This document shows positions 9,380-18,144 of a stretch of 64,000 nucleotides of DNA, piece after piece. A model generated the notes under the pieces. That model saw nothing but the letters and a program-made list of their open reading frames with translations. It searched no databases and was not told the DNA's origin. How positions within the stretch are numbered: position 1 is the stretch's first letter; each line of letters starts with the position of its first letter. The DNA is from Bradyrhizobium sp. cir1. Lineage in GTDB: Bacteria > Pseudomonadota > Alphaproteobacteria > Rhizobiales > Xanthobacteraceae. A program made the translations under genes and the position numbers. The DNA lies in NCBI RefSeq assembly GCF_014198245.1, contig NZ_JACIHE010000012.1, positions 62,001 through 126,000 on the forward strand, in the 5' to 3' direction.

Positions 9380-9389
9380 TTTTTCGCGT

Positions 9390-9530
9390 CGTAGGGTGGG
9401 TTAGCCTTGCGGCTGCGCGAAGCGCAGTCCGCACGGCGTAACCCGCCTGTTCTCTTGCCGCGGTGACAGACGAGGTGGGTTACGCCGATCAGATGCGTTT
9501 CGCGCATCCGATCTGCTAACCCACCCTACG
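9390..9530. repeat. Palindromic repeat, CGTAGGGTGGG family
   Basis: The element starts CGTAGGGTGGGTTAG and ends CTAACCCACCCTACG, so its 15-base ends are perfect inverted repeats. It also contains inner hairpins such as GCGGCTGCGCGAAGCGCAGTCCGC. The element at 15407-15495 has the same CGTAGGGTGGG/CCCACCCTACG ends but a different inside. It fills the gap between two convergent genes. Confidence 0.8.
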
Positions 9531-9535
9531 AAACC

Positions 9536-10450
9536 TCAATACTTCGCCGGCACGTACATCTCCGGCGGGACCGGGCCGCGGTGATAGTCGGGATTGCGCA
9601 CGCGCGGCGGCAGCACCACCGGGACGCGCGCGACCTCCTGGTACGGGATCTGGGTCAACAGATGCGAGATGCAGTTGAGCCGGGCGCGCTTCTTGTCGAC
9701 GGCATCGACGATCCACCACGGCGTATCAGGAAGATGCGTGTGCTCCAGCATCGTCTCCTTGGCCTTGGTGTACGCCTCCCAGCGGCTGCGCGCCTCGACG
9801 TCCATCGGGCTCAGCTTCCACTGCTTGAGCGGATCCTTGATGCGCATGCTGAAGCGAAACTGCTGCTCGTCGTCGGTGATCGAGAACCAGTACTTGACCA
9901 GGATGATGCCGGAGCGGATCAGCATCCGCTCGAACTCCGGCACTGTCTTGAAGAACTCCTGGTACTCCTCCTCCGAGCAGAAGCCCATCACGCGCTCGAC
10001 GCCGGCGCGGTTGTACCAGCTGCGGTCGAACAGCACGATCTCGCCGCCGGCCGGCAGGTGCGCCACGTAGCGCTGGAAGTACCATTGCGACCGTTCGCGC
10101 TCGCTCGGCGCGGGCAGCGCGGCGACGCGGCAGATGCGCGGATTGAGGCGCTGCGTGATGCGCTTGATGACACCGCCCTTGCCGGCGGAATCGCGGCCCT
10201 CGAACAGCACGACGACCTTCTTCTTCTCGCTCTGCACCCAGTCCTGCAGCTTGACCAGCTCGCCCTGGAGCCGCAGCAGCTCCCGGAAATAGAGTTTTCG
10301 GTCGACCGTTGGGTTCAGCGTATCGGTCTCGTCCAGGAGCTCGTCGAGACGGGCGTCGTCCAGCTCCATCTCCAGCTCTTCGTCGAGATCGTCGGCCATC
10401 TCCTGGATGATGCGCTCGCGCTTGGCGGTCTGGGCGGTGCGGTCTGTCAT
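9536..10450 (-). CDS. ppk2: Polyphosphate kinase 2 family protein
   Basis: A 304-residue PPK2-type kinase, which transfers phosphate between polyphosphate and nucleotides. It has Walker A EGRDSAGKGG (residues 84-93), the Walker B/lid region FDRSWYNRAGVERVMGF, and the C-terminal DTPWWIVDAVDKKRARLN segment, all diagnostic for the family. The acidic N-terminal stretch DDLDEELEMELDDARLDELL (about residues 20-39) is typical of the roughly 300-residue class. The ATG at 10450 follows a GAAGGA site; in-frame codons further upstream lack one. The nucleotide preference (GDP, ADP or AMP) cannot be told from sequence alone. Confidence 0.95.
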   Translation of the reverse strand: MTDRTAQTAKRERIIQEMADDLDEELEMELDDARLDELLDETDTLNPTVDRKLYFRELLRLQGELVKLQDWVQSEKKKVVVLFEGRDSAGKGGVIKRITQRLNPRICRVAALPAPSERERSQWYFQRYVAHLPAGGEIVLFDRSWYNRAGVERVMGFCSEEEYQEFFKTVPEFERMLIRSGIILVKYWFSITDDEQQFRFSMRIKDPLKQWKLSPMDVEARSRWEAYTKAKETMLEHTHLPDTPWWIVDAVDKKRARLNCISHLLTQIPYQEVARVPVVLPPRVRNPDYHRGPVPPEMYVPAKY

Positions 10451-10526
10451 GGTCCTTCTCTCGGCTTGGATACGAGTAGGCCCACGACCATCGGCGGGGT
10501 TTGTTGCGCGAATGTGACAGCCGCGG

Positions 10527-10988
10527 TCACACCGGCAGCGCAATCGAATACTTCACCTGGCTCAGCGCAAAGCTGGACTCGATCGAGGCGATGCCGTCGA
10601 GCCGGGTCAGCTTGGTCTTCAGGAAGGTCTCGTAGGAGGCGAGGTCGGCAGCCACCACGCGCAGCAGATAGTCGCGGTTGCCGGTCATCAGGTAGCATTC
10701 CAGCACCTCGTCCCATTTCGAGATGGCGCGGGCAAAGCGGTTGAGGTCCTCCTCCTTCTGTCGCGCCAGCTTGATCGAGATGAACACGCTGACATGCAGT
10801 CCCAGCGCCTTCTGGTCGACGGTTGCGACATAGCGCGAGATGACGCCGCGCTCCTCCAGCAGCTTGACCCGGCGGTGGCAGGGCGAGACCGAGAGCCCGA
10901 CCTTGTCGGCGAGCTCCTGCATGGTCATGCGGCTGTCGGCCTGGAGCAAAGCGAGGATTTTTCGGTCGATGGCGTCGAGCGCGGGCAT
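10527..10988 (-). CDS. Lrp/AsnC family transcriptional regulator
   Basis: A 153-residue regulator with an N-terminal winged helix-turn-helix (MTMQELADKVGLSVSPCHRRVKLLEE, about residues 20-45) and a C-terminal RAM ligand-binding domain. It starts close to a divergently transcribed 2-oxoacid dehydrogenase E1-like gene, the usual arrangement for a local Lrp-type regulator. An AT-centred palindrome lies between them at 11018-11036. In Pseudomonas putida the Lrp-type regulator MdeR sits next to an E1 gene (mdeB) for 2-oxobutyrate use; that parallel is inference. Confidence 0.93.
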   Translation of the reverse strand: MPALDAIDRKILALLQADSRMTMQELADKVGLSVSPCHRRVKLLEERGVISRYVATVDQKALGLHVSVFISIKLARQKEEDLNRFARAISKWDEVLECYLMTGNRDYLLRVVAADLASYETFLKTKLTRLDGIASIESSFALSQVKYSIALPV

Positions 10989-11017
10989 TGGGATGGAACC
11001 TGTTCCTTGGGGCGGTC

Positions 11018-11036
11018 ATTGGTAAAATATCCCAAT
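11018..11036. promoter_or_regulatory. Candidate Lrp-type operator
   Basis: ATTGGTAAAATATCCCAAT is a 19-base imperfect palindrome with an A/T-rich centre in the gap between the divergent regulator and E1 genes. Its size and AT-rich core fit Lrp/AsnC sites. No binding data can be inferred. Confidence 0.5.
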
Positions 11037-11121
11037 ATTGACGGGTATGGCGCGAAAAATTGAGAAGTTTGGCGCCGCTCGCAGGCGTATGATCCCGGAA
11101 TCAGATTTCCGGAGCATCGCC

Positions 11122-13485
11122 ATGCCCGTCGATTCCGCCCGTCTCGACACCTTGACCGCTCTCAGCCGCAAGGCGCTGTGGCTGTCGTCCTGGACCATCC
11201 ACCACGCCAACCACATCCGTTCTAACGCTGATGGCCTCAAGGTCGGCGGCCATCAGGCTTCGTCCGCCTCGCTCGCGACCATCATGTCGGCGCTGTATTT
11301 CCATGTGCTGCGCCCCGAGGATCGCGTCGCGGTGAAGCCGCATGCGAGCCCGGTGTTCCACGCCATCCAGTATCTGTTCGGCCGGCAGAGCCGCGAGAAG
11401 CTGGAGAACTTTCGCGGTTTCAAGGGGGCGCAGTCGTATCCGTCGCGCACCAAGGACGTCGACGACGTCGATTTCTCCACCGGTTCGGTCGGCCTCGGGG
11501 TCGCGCAGACGCTGTTCTCTTCGCTGGTGCAGGACTACGTCAAGGCGCATGGCTGGATGAAGGATCGTCGCGAGGGGCGGATGATCGCACTCGTCGGTGA
11601 TGCCGAGATGGACGAGGGCAACATCTTCGAAGCGCTCGCAGAAGGGTGGAAGCACGGCCTGCGCAACACCTGGTGGGTGGTCGATTATAACCGCCAGTCG
11701 CTCGATGCCGTCGTGCGCGAGGGGCTGTGGGAAAAGTTCGAGACCATGTTCCGCAATTTCGGCTGGGACGTGGTGATCGTGAAATACGGCCGCCTGATGC
11801 GCGAGGCCTTTGCCGAGCCCGGCGGCGAAGCGCTCAAGCGCTGGATCGACAATTGCCCGAACGCGCTCTATGCGGCGCTGTGCTTCCAGGGTGGTGCGGC
11901 CTTCCGCAAGCACCTGCACGACGAGATCGGCGATCAGGGGCCGATCACTGAACTGATCGACAAGCGCAGCGACGAGGAGTTGCTGGCGCTGATGTCGAAT
12001 CTCGGCGGCCACGACATGGCGAGCATGCTGGAGGCGTTCGAATCCGTCGATCACGACCGCCCGGTCTGCTTCATCGCCTACACCATCAAGGGCGTCGGCC
12101 TGCCGTTCCAGGGCCACAAGGACAACCACGCCGGCCTGATGACGGTCGCGCAGATGGAGAAATATCGCGACAGCCAGAACATTCGTCCCGGCCACGAATG
12201 GGACAAATACGAGGGCCTCGCGCAGTCCGCTGCCGAGCTCGATGCGTTCCTCGCTAGCGTGCCGTTCAACCAGGACGGTCGCCGGCTGACCGCGCCTGTC
12301 ATCGAGGTGCCCGCGCAGCTCGCCTTCAAGCCGTCGCCGCAGATGTCGACCCAGCAGGGCTTTGGTCTCGTGCTGAACGAGATCGCGCGCGGTGACAGCG
12401 AGCTGGCCAAGCGCATCGTCACGACCTCGCCCGACGTCACAGTCTCGACCAATCTCGGGCCCTGGGTGAATCGCCGCGGCCTGTTCGCGCGCGCGGAGAA
12501 GGCGGACTTATTCCGTAGCGAGAAAATTCCCTCCACCTACAATTGGGACGCTTCGCCCAAGGGCCAGCATCTCGAGCTCGGCATTGCCGAGATGAACCTG
12601 TTCATCATGCTCTCGGCGCTCGGCCTCTCGCACCAGATCAACGGCGCGCGGCTGCTGCCGGTTGGCACGCTCTACGATCCCTTCATCGAGCGCGGGCTCG
12701 ATGCGCTGAACTATGCCTGCTACCAGGATGCGCGCTTCATGGTGGCGGCAACGCCGTCGGGCATCACGCTCGCGCCCGAGGGCGGCGCGCACCAGTCGAT
12801 CGCAACGCCCCTGATTGGCATGGCGCAGGACGGGCTTGCCTCGTTCGAGCCGGCCTTCGTCGACGAGCTCGCCGTGATCATGGGCTGGGGTTTTGACCAC
12901 ATGCAGCGCGATCCAGGCGAGGGCGGTTCGGTGTATTTGCGCCTCTCCACGCGCTCGATCGAGCAGGCGCAGCGGATCATGTCGCCGGAGCTTGCGCAGG
13001 GCATCACGGACGGCGCCTACTGGCTGCGCAAGCCGGGCCCGAATGCCGAGGTCGTGATCGCCTATACCGGCGCAATCGCGCCGGAGGCGATCGAGGCCAC
13101 CGGCTTCATCGGCGAAAGCCGCCGCGACGTCGGGCTGCTCGCGATCACCTCGGCCGACCGTCTCCACTCCGGGTGGACCGCCGCGCGAAAATTGCGGCGC
13201 GACCGGCGCGGCGTGCAGCATCTCAGTCACATCGAAAAACTGCTGGCGCCGCTGCCGCGCGACTGCGGCATCGTCACCGTGATCGACGGCCATCCGTCCG
13301 CGCTCGGCTGGCTCGGCAGCGTCCGCGGCCATCGCGTCGAGGCGCTCGGCGTCGAGCAGTTCGGCCAGACCGGCAGCATCGCGGACCTTTATCGGCACTA
13401 CGGCATCGATGCCAACGCCATCATCGATGCGGCCGAAAGCCTCACCACCGGCGCGCCGGTGCTGCACCGGAAGATGGCGGTGTAA
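11122..13485 (+). CDS. Homodimeric 2-oxoacid dehydrogenase E1 / transketolase-like protein
   Basis: A 787-residue thiamine pyrophosphate enzyme resembling the AceE-type E1 of pyruvate dehydrogenase. The TPP motif is visible as GDAEMDEGN...DYNRQSLD, and substrate-side segments such as GGHQASSASLATIMSAL and KPHASPVFHAIQ are present near the N-terminus. It is shorter than AceE (about 890 residues). The ATG at 11122 has GGAG 8 bases upstream; an earlier start at 11038 overlaps the operator. No E2 or E3 gene is adjacent, so it may borrow them from another complex. The divergent Lrp regulator recalls mdeR-mdeB of Pseudomonas, where the E1 acts on 2-oxobutyrate. Confidence 0.85.
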   Translation: MPVDSARLDTLTALSRKALWLSSWTIHHANHIRSNADGLKVGGHQASSASLATIMSALYFHVLRPEDRVAVKPHASPVFHAIQYLFGRQSREKLENFRGFKGAQSYPSRTKDVDDVDFSTGSVGLGVAQTLFSSLVQDYVKAHGWMKDRREGRMIALVGDAEMDEGNIFEALAEGWKHGLRNTWWVVDYNRQSLDAVVREGLWEKFETMFRNFGWDVVIVKYGRLMREAFAEPGGEALKRWIDNCPNALYAALCFQGGAAFRKHLHDEIGDQGPITELIDKRSDEELLALMSNLGGHDMASMLEAFESVDHDRPVCFIAYTIKGVGLPFQGHKDNHAGLMTVAQMEKYRDSQNIRPGHEWDKYEGLAQSAAELDAFLASVPFNQDGRRLTAPVIEVPAQLAFKPSPQMSTQQGFGLVLNEIARGDSELAKRIVTTSPDVTVSTNLGPWVNRRGLFARAEKADLFRSEKIPSTYNWDASPKGQHLELGIAEMNLFIMLSALGLSHQINGARLLPVGTLYDPFIERGLDALNYACYQDARFMVAATPSGITLAPEGGAHQSIATPLIGMAQDGLASFEPAFVDELAVIMGWGFDHMQRDPGEGGSVYLRLSTRSIEQAQRIMSPELAQGITDGAYWLRKPGPNAEVVIAYTGAIAPEAIEATGFIGESRRDVGLLAITSADRLHSGWTAARKLRRDRRGVQHLSHIEKLLAPLPRDCGIVTVIDGHPSALGWLGSVRGHRVEALGVEQFGQTGSIADLYRHYGIDANAIIDAAESLTTGAPVLHRKMAV

Positions 13486-13490
13486 GTCTC

Positions 13491-13617
13491 CGTCGTCCTC
13501 CTGGCGAAAGCCAGGACCCAAACTCCGCGGCGGTTGTTGTCCGCCACAGGTGGTAGACGCCGGCGCAAACCAACTCGGCTTGGTGGTAATGGGTCCTGGC
13601 TTTTCGCCAGGACGACG
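13491..13617. repeat. Palindromic repeat, CGTCGTCC...GGACGACG family
   Basis: Begins CGTCGTCCTCCTGGCGAAAG and ends CTTTTCGCCAGGACGACG. The ends pair, and CCTGGC/GCCAGG hairpins lie inside each arm. It is the only member of this sequence family in the window and sits directly after the E1 gene, where its arms could also serve as a transcription end. Confidence 0.75.
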
Positions 13618-13769
13618 TACATGCCCATCTTGCCTCCCTCCCGCCATCGGCTCATATAACCTCCGTCCGCCGCAACGCTGGCCCCGCATATGGCGGGTTC
13701 AATTGCCGGCGCTTTCGTGCAAGGATGCCTGCCGAAACGCCCCCTCCAAGCCCCAAGAAGAGGTTAACG

Positions 13770-15200
13770 ATGGTCAATCGCATGCAATTCTACATCGACG
13801 GTGCCTGGGTCGATCCCGCCGTCAAGAAGTCCACCGCCGTGGTCAATCCAGCGACGGAAGAGGCGATGTACGAGGTTGCGCTCGGCTCCAAGGCCGATGT
13901 CGACAAGGCCGTTGCCGCCGCCAAGCGCGCCTTCGCAACGTTCTCCCAAACCAGCCGCGAAGAGCGCGTCGCGCTGCTCACGAAAATCATCGAGGTCTAC
14001 AAGACCCGTCTCAAGGAGATCGGCGCCGCCGTCTCCGATGAGATGGGCGCCCCGCTGCCGATGGCGGAGAAGCTGCAGGCCGGCGCCGGCCTTGGCCATC
14101 TCATGACCACGCTCGACGTGCTCAAGAACTATCATTTCGAGGAGCCGGTCGGCACCGCCATGGTGCTGCGCGAGCCGATCGGCGTGGTCGGCATGATCAC
14201 GCCCTGGAACTGGCCGCTCAACCAGATCGCCTGCAAGGTCGCGCCCGCGCTCGCCGCCGGCTGCACCATGATCCTGAAGCCGTCGGAGTTTACCCCGACC
14301 TCGGCGCTGATCTTCGCGGAAATCCTCCATGAAGCCGGTGTGCCCAAGGGCGTGTTCAACCTCGTCAACGGCCTCGGCCCCGAGGTCGGCGCCGCCATGA
14401 GCGAGCACCCCGACATCGACATGATCTCGTTCACCGGCTCGACCCGCGCCGGCATCGATGTGGCGAAGCGCGCCGCGCCGACCGTGAAGCGCGTCAGCCA
14501 GGAGCTCGGCGGCAAGTCGCCGAATGTCATCCTCGATGGTGCCGACCTCACGAAAGCGGTGACCGGCGGCGTGATGCACATGTTCAACAACTCCGGCCAG
14601 TCCTGCAACGCGCCCTCGCGCATGATCGTGCCGGCCTCGAAGATGAAGGAAGTCGCCGCGATCGCGAAGGCCGTCGCCGACAAGACCAAGGCCGGCGATC
14701 CGCGCGGCGAAGGCACGACGATCGGCCCCGTGGTCAACCGCGGCCAGTGGGACAAGATCCAGGGCCTCATCAAGAAGGGCATCGACGAGGGCGCAACGCT
14801 CGTCGCCGGCGGTCCGGGCCTGCCCGAAGGCGTCAACAAGGGCTTCTATGTCCGCCCGACCATCTTCGCCGACGTCACGCCCGACATGACGATCGCCCGT
14901 GAGGAAATCTTCGGACCGGTGCTGACCATCATCGGTGCCAAGGACGAGGCCGACGCCGTGCAGATCGCCAACGACACGCCGTACGGTCTTGCCGGCTACG
15001 TCACGGGCGCTTCGGTCGAGGACGCCAAGCGCGTCGGCCGCCAGATCCGCGCCGGCAACGTCAACCTCCAGGGCGTGCCCAACGACCGCACCGCGCCGTT
15101 CGGCGGCTACAAGCAGTCGGGCAACGGCCGCGAGTGGGGCAAGTACGGCCTCGAGGACTTCCTCGAAGTGAAGGCCGTCGCCGGCTTCAACGCGGCGTAA
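13770..15200 (+). CDS. NAD-dependent aldehyde dehydrogenase
   Basis: A 476-residue aldehyde dehydrogenase. Conserved parts are the TPWNWPLNQ segment, the cofactor loop FTGSTRAGIDVAKRA, the general base in ELGGKSPN, the catalytic cysteine in NNSGQSCNAPSRM, and EEIFGPVL near the C-terminus. The start at 13770 (MVNRMQFYIDG) follows GAAGAGG; a start at 13725 would add 15 unrelated residues. It is a single-gene unit bounded by a palindromic repeat upstream and a clear terminator downstream. The true substrate is not predictable; close relatives are often annotated for aliphatic or betaine-type aldehydes. Confidence 0.95.
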   Translation: MVNRMQFYIDGAWVDPAVKKSTAVVNPATEEAMYEVALGSKADVDKAVAAAKRAFATFSQTSREERVALLTKIIEVYKTRLKEIGAAVSDEMGAPLPMAEKLQAGAGLGHLMTTLDVLKNYHFEEPVGTAMVLREPIGVVGMITPWNWPLNQIACKVAPALAAGCTMILKPSEFTPTSALIFAEILHEAGVPKGVFNLVNGLGPEVGAAMSEHPDIDMISFTGSTRAGIDVAKRAAPTVKRVSQELGGKSPNVILDGADLTKAVTGGVMHMFNNSGQSCNAPSRMIVPASKMKEVAAIAKAVADKTKAGDPRGEGTTIGPVVNRGQWDKIQGLIKKGIDEGATLVAGGPGLPEGVNKGFYVRPTIFADVTPDMTIAREEIFGPVLTIIGAKDEADAVQIANDTPYGLAGYVTGASVEDAKRVGRQIRAGNVNLQGVPNDRTAPFGGYKQSGNGREWGKYGLEDFLEVKAVAGFNAA

Positions 15201-15224
15201 GTTTCAGCGACTGAACAAGCAAAG

Positions 15225-15256
15225 CGCCGGGGCGGGCAACCGCTCCGGCGTTTTTT
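15225..15256 (+). terminator. Rho-independent terminator of the aldehyde dehydrogenase gene
   Basis: An 11-base stem (CGCCGGGGCGG/CCGCTCCGGCG, with one G-U pair) with a GCAA tetraloop is followed directly by TTTTTT. It starts 24 bases after the stop codon. This is one of the two textbook terminators in the window. Confidence 0.93.
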
Positions 15257-15267
15257 ATTTTGCTCTG

Positions 15268-15379
15268 CCGTCATTCCGGGGCGTCGCGAAGCGACGAGCC
15301 CGGAATCCATTTGTCCGCAGGCTTTGCCGCACGATGGATTCCGGGCTCGCGCCGAAGACGGCGCGCCCCGGAATGACGG
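15268..15379. repeat. Palindromic repeat, CGTCATTCCGG family (copy 1)
   Basis: Starts CCGTCATTCCGGGGCG and ends CGCCCCGGAATGACGG. Inner hairpins (GTCGC-GAA-GCGAC and CGCGCCG...CGGCGCG) and the pair GGAATCCAT/ATGGATTCC lie inside. It is closely related to the copy at 32235-32342, and more distantly to 33136-33236 and the minimal palindrome at 35208-35224. Confidence 0.85.
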
Positions 15380-15406
15380 TGGAGAGAGGAACTATCCCCG
15401 AGACTT

Positions 15407-15495
15407 CGTAGGGTGGGCAAAGGAGTGTAGCGACGTGCCCGCCATCTCGCGACGAGTAAGAAGAGGTGGGCACGTTTCGCTTTGCCCACCCTACG
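15407..15495. repeat. Palindromic repeat, CGTAGGGTGGG family (copy 2)
   Basis: Starts CGTAGGGTGGGCAAAG and ends CTTTGCCCACCCTACG, with GTGCCC/GGGCAC pairing inside. It is related to 9390-9530 by its terminal arms and lies only 27 bases after a different repeat family. Confidence 0.8.
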
Positions 15496-15515
15496 AGACC
15501 GTCACGGCGGCGGCG

Positions 15516-16493
15516 CTATCCCCCCAGCGCACCTTGCGTGTTCACGTACAGCGCGTAGATCGACTGGCTCGCCGCCATGAACAGGCGGTTGCGCTTGACG
15601 CCGCCGAAGCAGAGATTGGCGCAGCGTTCGGGCAGTGCGATGCGGCCGATCATGACGCCGTCGGGCGCGAACACCACGACGCCGTCGAGCTCGGGATCGC
15701 CCATGCCCCAGCCGCACCAGAGATTGCCGTCGATGTCGCAGCGCATGCCGTCGGGCGTGCCCGGACCGGCATCGATGTGAACGCGCTTGTTCGAGATCGA
15801 GGTGCCCTCAGGCGAAACGTCATAGGCGAGGATCTTTCGGTTGGGCACGCCGCGTGATTCCACGACGTACAGGATCTTCTCGTCCGGCGAGAAGCACAGC
15901 CCGTTCGGCCCGAGCACGCCCTCGGCGACGATGCTCGCTTTGCCCGTCGCGGGATCGAGCCTGTAGACGTTCGGCTCGATCTCGGGCTCCGCCTTGTAGC
16001 CCTCGTAATTGCCGAGCAGGCCGAAGGTTGGATCGGTGAACCAGATCGAGCCGTCGGATTTCACCACAACGTCATTGGGTGAGTTCAGCCGCTTGCCGCC
16101 AAACGAGTCCATCAGCACGGTGATGCTGCCGTCATATTCGGTGCGCACCACGCGCCGCCCGCCATGCTCGCAGGTGATGAGCCGGCCCTGGCGATCCCTG
16201 GTGTTACCATTGGCGAAGTTGGAAGGTTTCCGAAACACGCTGACGGCGCCGGTCTCTTCCTCCCATTTGATGATGCGCTGGTTCGGGATGTCGCTGCAGA
16301 GCAGATAGCGTCCGTCGCCGAACCACACCGGACCCTCGGCCCAGCGCAGCCCGGTCGCCAGCCGCTCCACCGCCGAAAGCTTCAGCCAGTATTTTTCGAA
16401 GCGCGGATCGAGTGCCTTGATCGCCGGATCGGGATAATAGCTCGCCGGTCGCCAACCTGGCCGCTCCTGGGTGTGGGACGATGCCTCATTCAT
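15516..16493 (-). CDS. SMP-30/gluconolactonase family lactonase
   Basis: A 325-residue beta-propeller lactonase, a second SMP-30 family member unlike the one at 5350. Metal-ligand signatures are EGPVWFGDG (Glu), NSPNDVVVKSDG (Asn), GPNGLCFSPDE (Asn) and GTPDGMRCDIDGN (Asp). The start at 16493 (MNEASSH) is preferred over an in-frame ATG 25 codons upstream, which would overlap the divergent gene's leader. It is divergent from a uronate-dehydrogenase-like gene with 89 bases between them. The two activities, oxidation of a uronic acid to its lactone and then lactone opening, form a known bacterial route, so a shared pathway is likely but inferred. Confidence 0.9.
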   Translation of the reverse strand: MNEASSHTQERPGWRPASYYPDPAIKALDPRFEKYWLKLSAVERLATGLRWAEGPVWFGDGRYLLCSDIPNQRIIKWEEETGAVSVFRKPSNFANGNTRDRQGRLITCEHGGRRVVRTEYDGSITVLMDSFGGKRLNSPNDVVVKSDGSIWFTDPTFGLLGNYEGYKAEPEIEPNVYRLDPATGKASIVAEGVLGPNGLCFSPDEKILYVVESRGVPNRKILAYDVSPEGTSISNKRVHIDAGPGTPDGMRCDIDGNLWCGWGMGDPELDGVVVFAPDGVMIGRIALPERCANLCFGGVKRNRLFMAASQSIYALYVNTQGALGG

Positions 16494-16582
16494 GTCGGTT
16501 CTCTCGTTTCGTTCCCTCTGGACAATTCTGCTAGCATTAGAGACATGTGACCGCAAATCGGTCCGCACAGGCGAGGGAAGAC

Positions 16583-17407
16583 ATGCCGCGTATTTTGATG
16601 ACGGGAGCTTCGGGCGGAATCGGCACGAGCCTGCGAAAGCTGCTGCCGCCGATCTATCCGGATCTCCTGCTCTCCGACATCAAGCCGCCGGCCGATCTCG
16701 GCGCGAACGAGAAATTCAAGGCGGCGGACCTCGCCGATCTCGCGCAATGCGAGGCGATCTGCGAGGGGGTCGACGGCATCATCCATTTCGGCGGCTATTC
16801 GGTTGAAGGCAGCTGGGACCAGATCCTTCAGGCCAACATCATCGGCGGCTACAATCTGTTCGAGGCGGCGTACCGCAAGGGCGTCAAGCGCGTGGTGTTC
16901 GCCTCGTCGAACCATGCCGTCGGCTTCTATCCGCGTCACCACAAGATCGGCACCGACGTCACCCCGCGTCCCGACGGGCGCTACGGCGTCAGCAAGGTGT
17001 TCGGCGAAGCGGTCGGCGCGCTCTACGCCGACAAGCACGGGCTGAAGGTGACATGCCTGCGCATCGGCAATTTCGGCGACATGCCGCTCGACCAGCGCCG
17101 GCTCTCGATCTGGCTCAAGCCCGAAGATCTCGTGCAGCTTTGCCGCATCGGGCTAGAGCATCCCGACATCCATTTCGAAATCTTCTACGGCGCTTCTCTC
17201 AACGAGCGCGCCTGGTGGGACAACCATCGCGCCTACGAATTCGGCTATCGTCCCACTGGCCGCGCCGAAGATTTCCGCGAGCACGCGATGGCCGAGCAGG
17301 CCAAGCTGAAGCCGGATCCGGTCGGCGATTATTTCCAGGGCGGTACGTTCTGCAGCATGGAGTTCGACGCCGACCCGAGCCGCATCATCGACTGGACCAA
17401 GCGCTAG
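16583..17407 (+). CDS. NAD-dependent epimerase/dehydratase family, uronate dehydrogenase-like
   Basis: A 274-residue short-chain extended dehydrogenase. It has the NAD motif TGASGGIGTSLRKLL at the N-terminus, FASSNHAVGFY (Ser), and the catalytic pair in GRYGVSKVFGE (Tyr and Lys). The length and the SSNHAVGFY-type segment fit the uronate dehydrogenase group, which oxidises galacturonate or glucuronate to the aldaro-lactone. The ATG at 16583 follows GAGGGAAGAC. It is divergent from an SMP-30 lactonase that could hydrolyse such a lactone. The exact substrate is not proven. Confidence 0.85.
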   Translation: MPRILMTGASGGIGTSLRKLLPPIYPDLLLSDIKPPADLGANEKFKAADLADLAQCEAICEGVDGIIHFGGYSVEGSWDQILQANIIGGYNLFEAAYRKGVKRVVFASSNHAVGFYPRHHKIGTDVTPRPDGRYGVSKVFGEAVGALYADKHGLKVTCLRIGNFGDMPLDQRRLSIWLKPEDLVQLCRIGLEHPDIHFEIFYGASLNERAWWDNHRAYEFGYRPTGRAEDFREHAMAEQAKLKPDPVGDYFQGGTFCSMEFDADPSRIIDWTKR

Positions 17408-17428
17408 CGTCGACAATGCAGGTGCGCC

Positions 17429-17456
17429 CTCCCGGCTCGGCTTGCGGGGCCGGGAG
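17429..17456 (+). terminator. Terminator-like hairpin after the epimerase gene
   Basis: Arms CTCCCGGC and GCCGGGAG flank a 12-base loop, 21 bases after the stop. There is no T run, so it may be a repeat remnant or a factor-dependent end rather than an intrinsic terminator. Confidence 0.45.
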
Positions 17457-17536
17457 AGGGTCACGCTCGCGATTACGGCGGAGGTTCTGAACGGCCCCTT
17501 GCGTCTAACGTCTGAATTCACACCGTAAAGTTCCGG

Positions 17537-17554
17537 ATTTCCGTTTTCGGAAAT
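17537..17554. repeat. Small perfect inverted repeat upstream of a hypothetical gene
   Basis: ATTTCCG-TTTT-CGGAAAT lies 95 bases before the gene at 17649 in an AT-richer stretch. It could be a regulator site or a hairpin; no family match was recognised. The rest of the 17408-17648 gap shows nothing else of note. Confidence 0.4.
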
Positions 17555-17648
17555 AGGCGTTCTACTGTCGGAACACTTGAGCGTTTCTTCTATGCATTGC
17601 GTTGCGCGGAAGTGACTGCCTTTTCATTCTAGCGATTGTGGAAACAAA

Positions 17649-17945
17649 ATGCGCAAGATGGTTCTCTCAGGGGCCGCGGTGTTGACCGTCGTCCTCGTCG
17701 CGGCGGTATCCTGGCCCACGCCGCGCCCGGATGTGGAGCGATTCGGGGACAGCGTCTACGAAACGATCTGGTTCTGGCGCATCCCGGCCTACGCCCACAA
17801 TCCAGCCTGGAGCGTGCGCTGGACGTTGAACGATCCGCTTCGCGCGCAGGCAAGATGCTGCCGGGCCACGCCGCAGCCGATTTCCGAACCGGGCTCGCAG
17901 GTTCCTCCGGCCAGTCAGGCGATCGCGCGCCTGGCAGGCAAGTAG
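17649..17945 (+). CDS. Small hypothetical protein with N-terminal membrane anchor
   Basis: A 98-residue protein of unknown function. The first 20 residues (MRKMVLSGAAVLTVVLVAAV) form a signal peptide or single membrane anchor, followed by a Pro/Trp-rich region and a short Cys pair (RCCRA). No clear ribosome binding site precedes the ATG. The N-terminal hydrophobic segment and codon use look real, but no family is recognised, so the coding call is moderate. Confidence 0.5.
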   Translation: MRKMVLSGAAVLTVVLVAAVSWPTPRPDVERFGDSVYETIWFWRIPAYAHNPAWSVRWTLNDPLRAQARCCRATPQPISEPGSQVPPASQAIARLAGK

Positions 17946-18144
17946 AAATGCGCGTGGTTATCTGGTTTGAAGTGTCCGGCTGCATCGCGCGCTGTGCCAG
18001 GTAGACGCACATGGTTCCGGAGATAGCTCGCATTTCTCTCAAATAAGTTCCTTGCTTTAAGCTTAACCAGAAACCTAATCCTCGATTTACAGCTTCAATC
18101 TACAGTTTACCTTGTTCTTGAATCGGTCATTCAAGGACACCACA

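Noticed and set aside
15268..15495. Repeats considered as a possible CRISPR array
   Set aside because: The units are long palindromes of different families without evenly spaced short repeats or unique spacers, and no cas genes are present.
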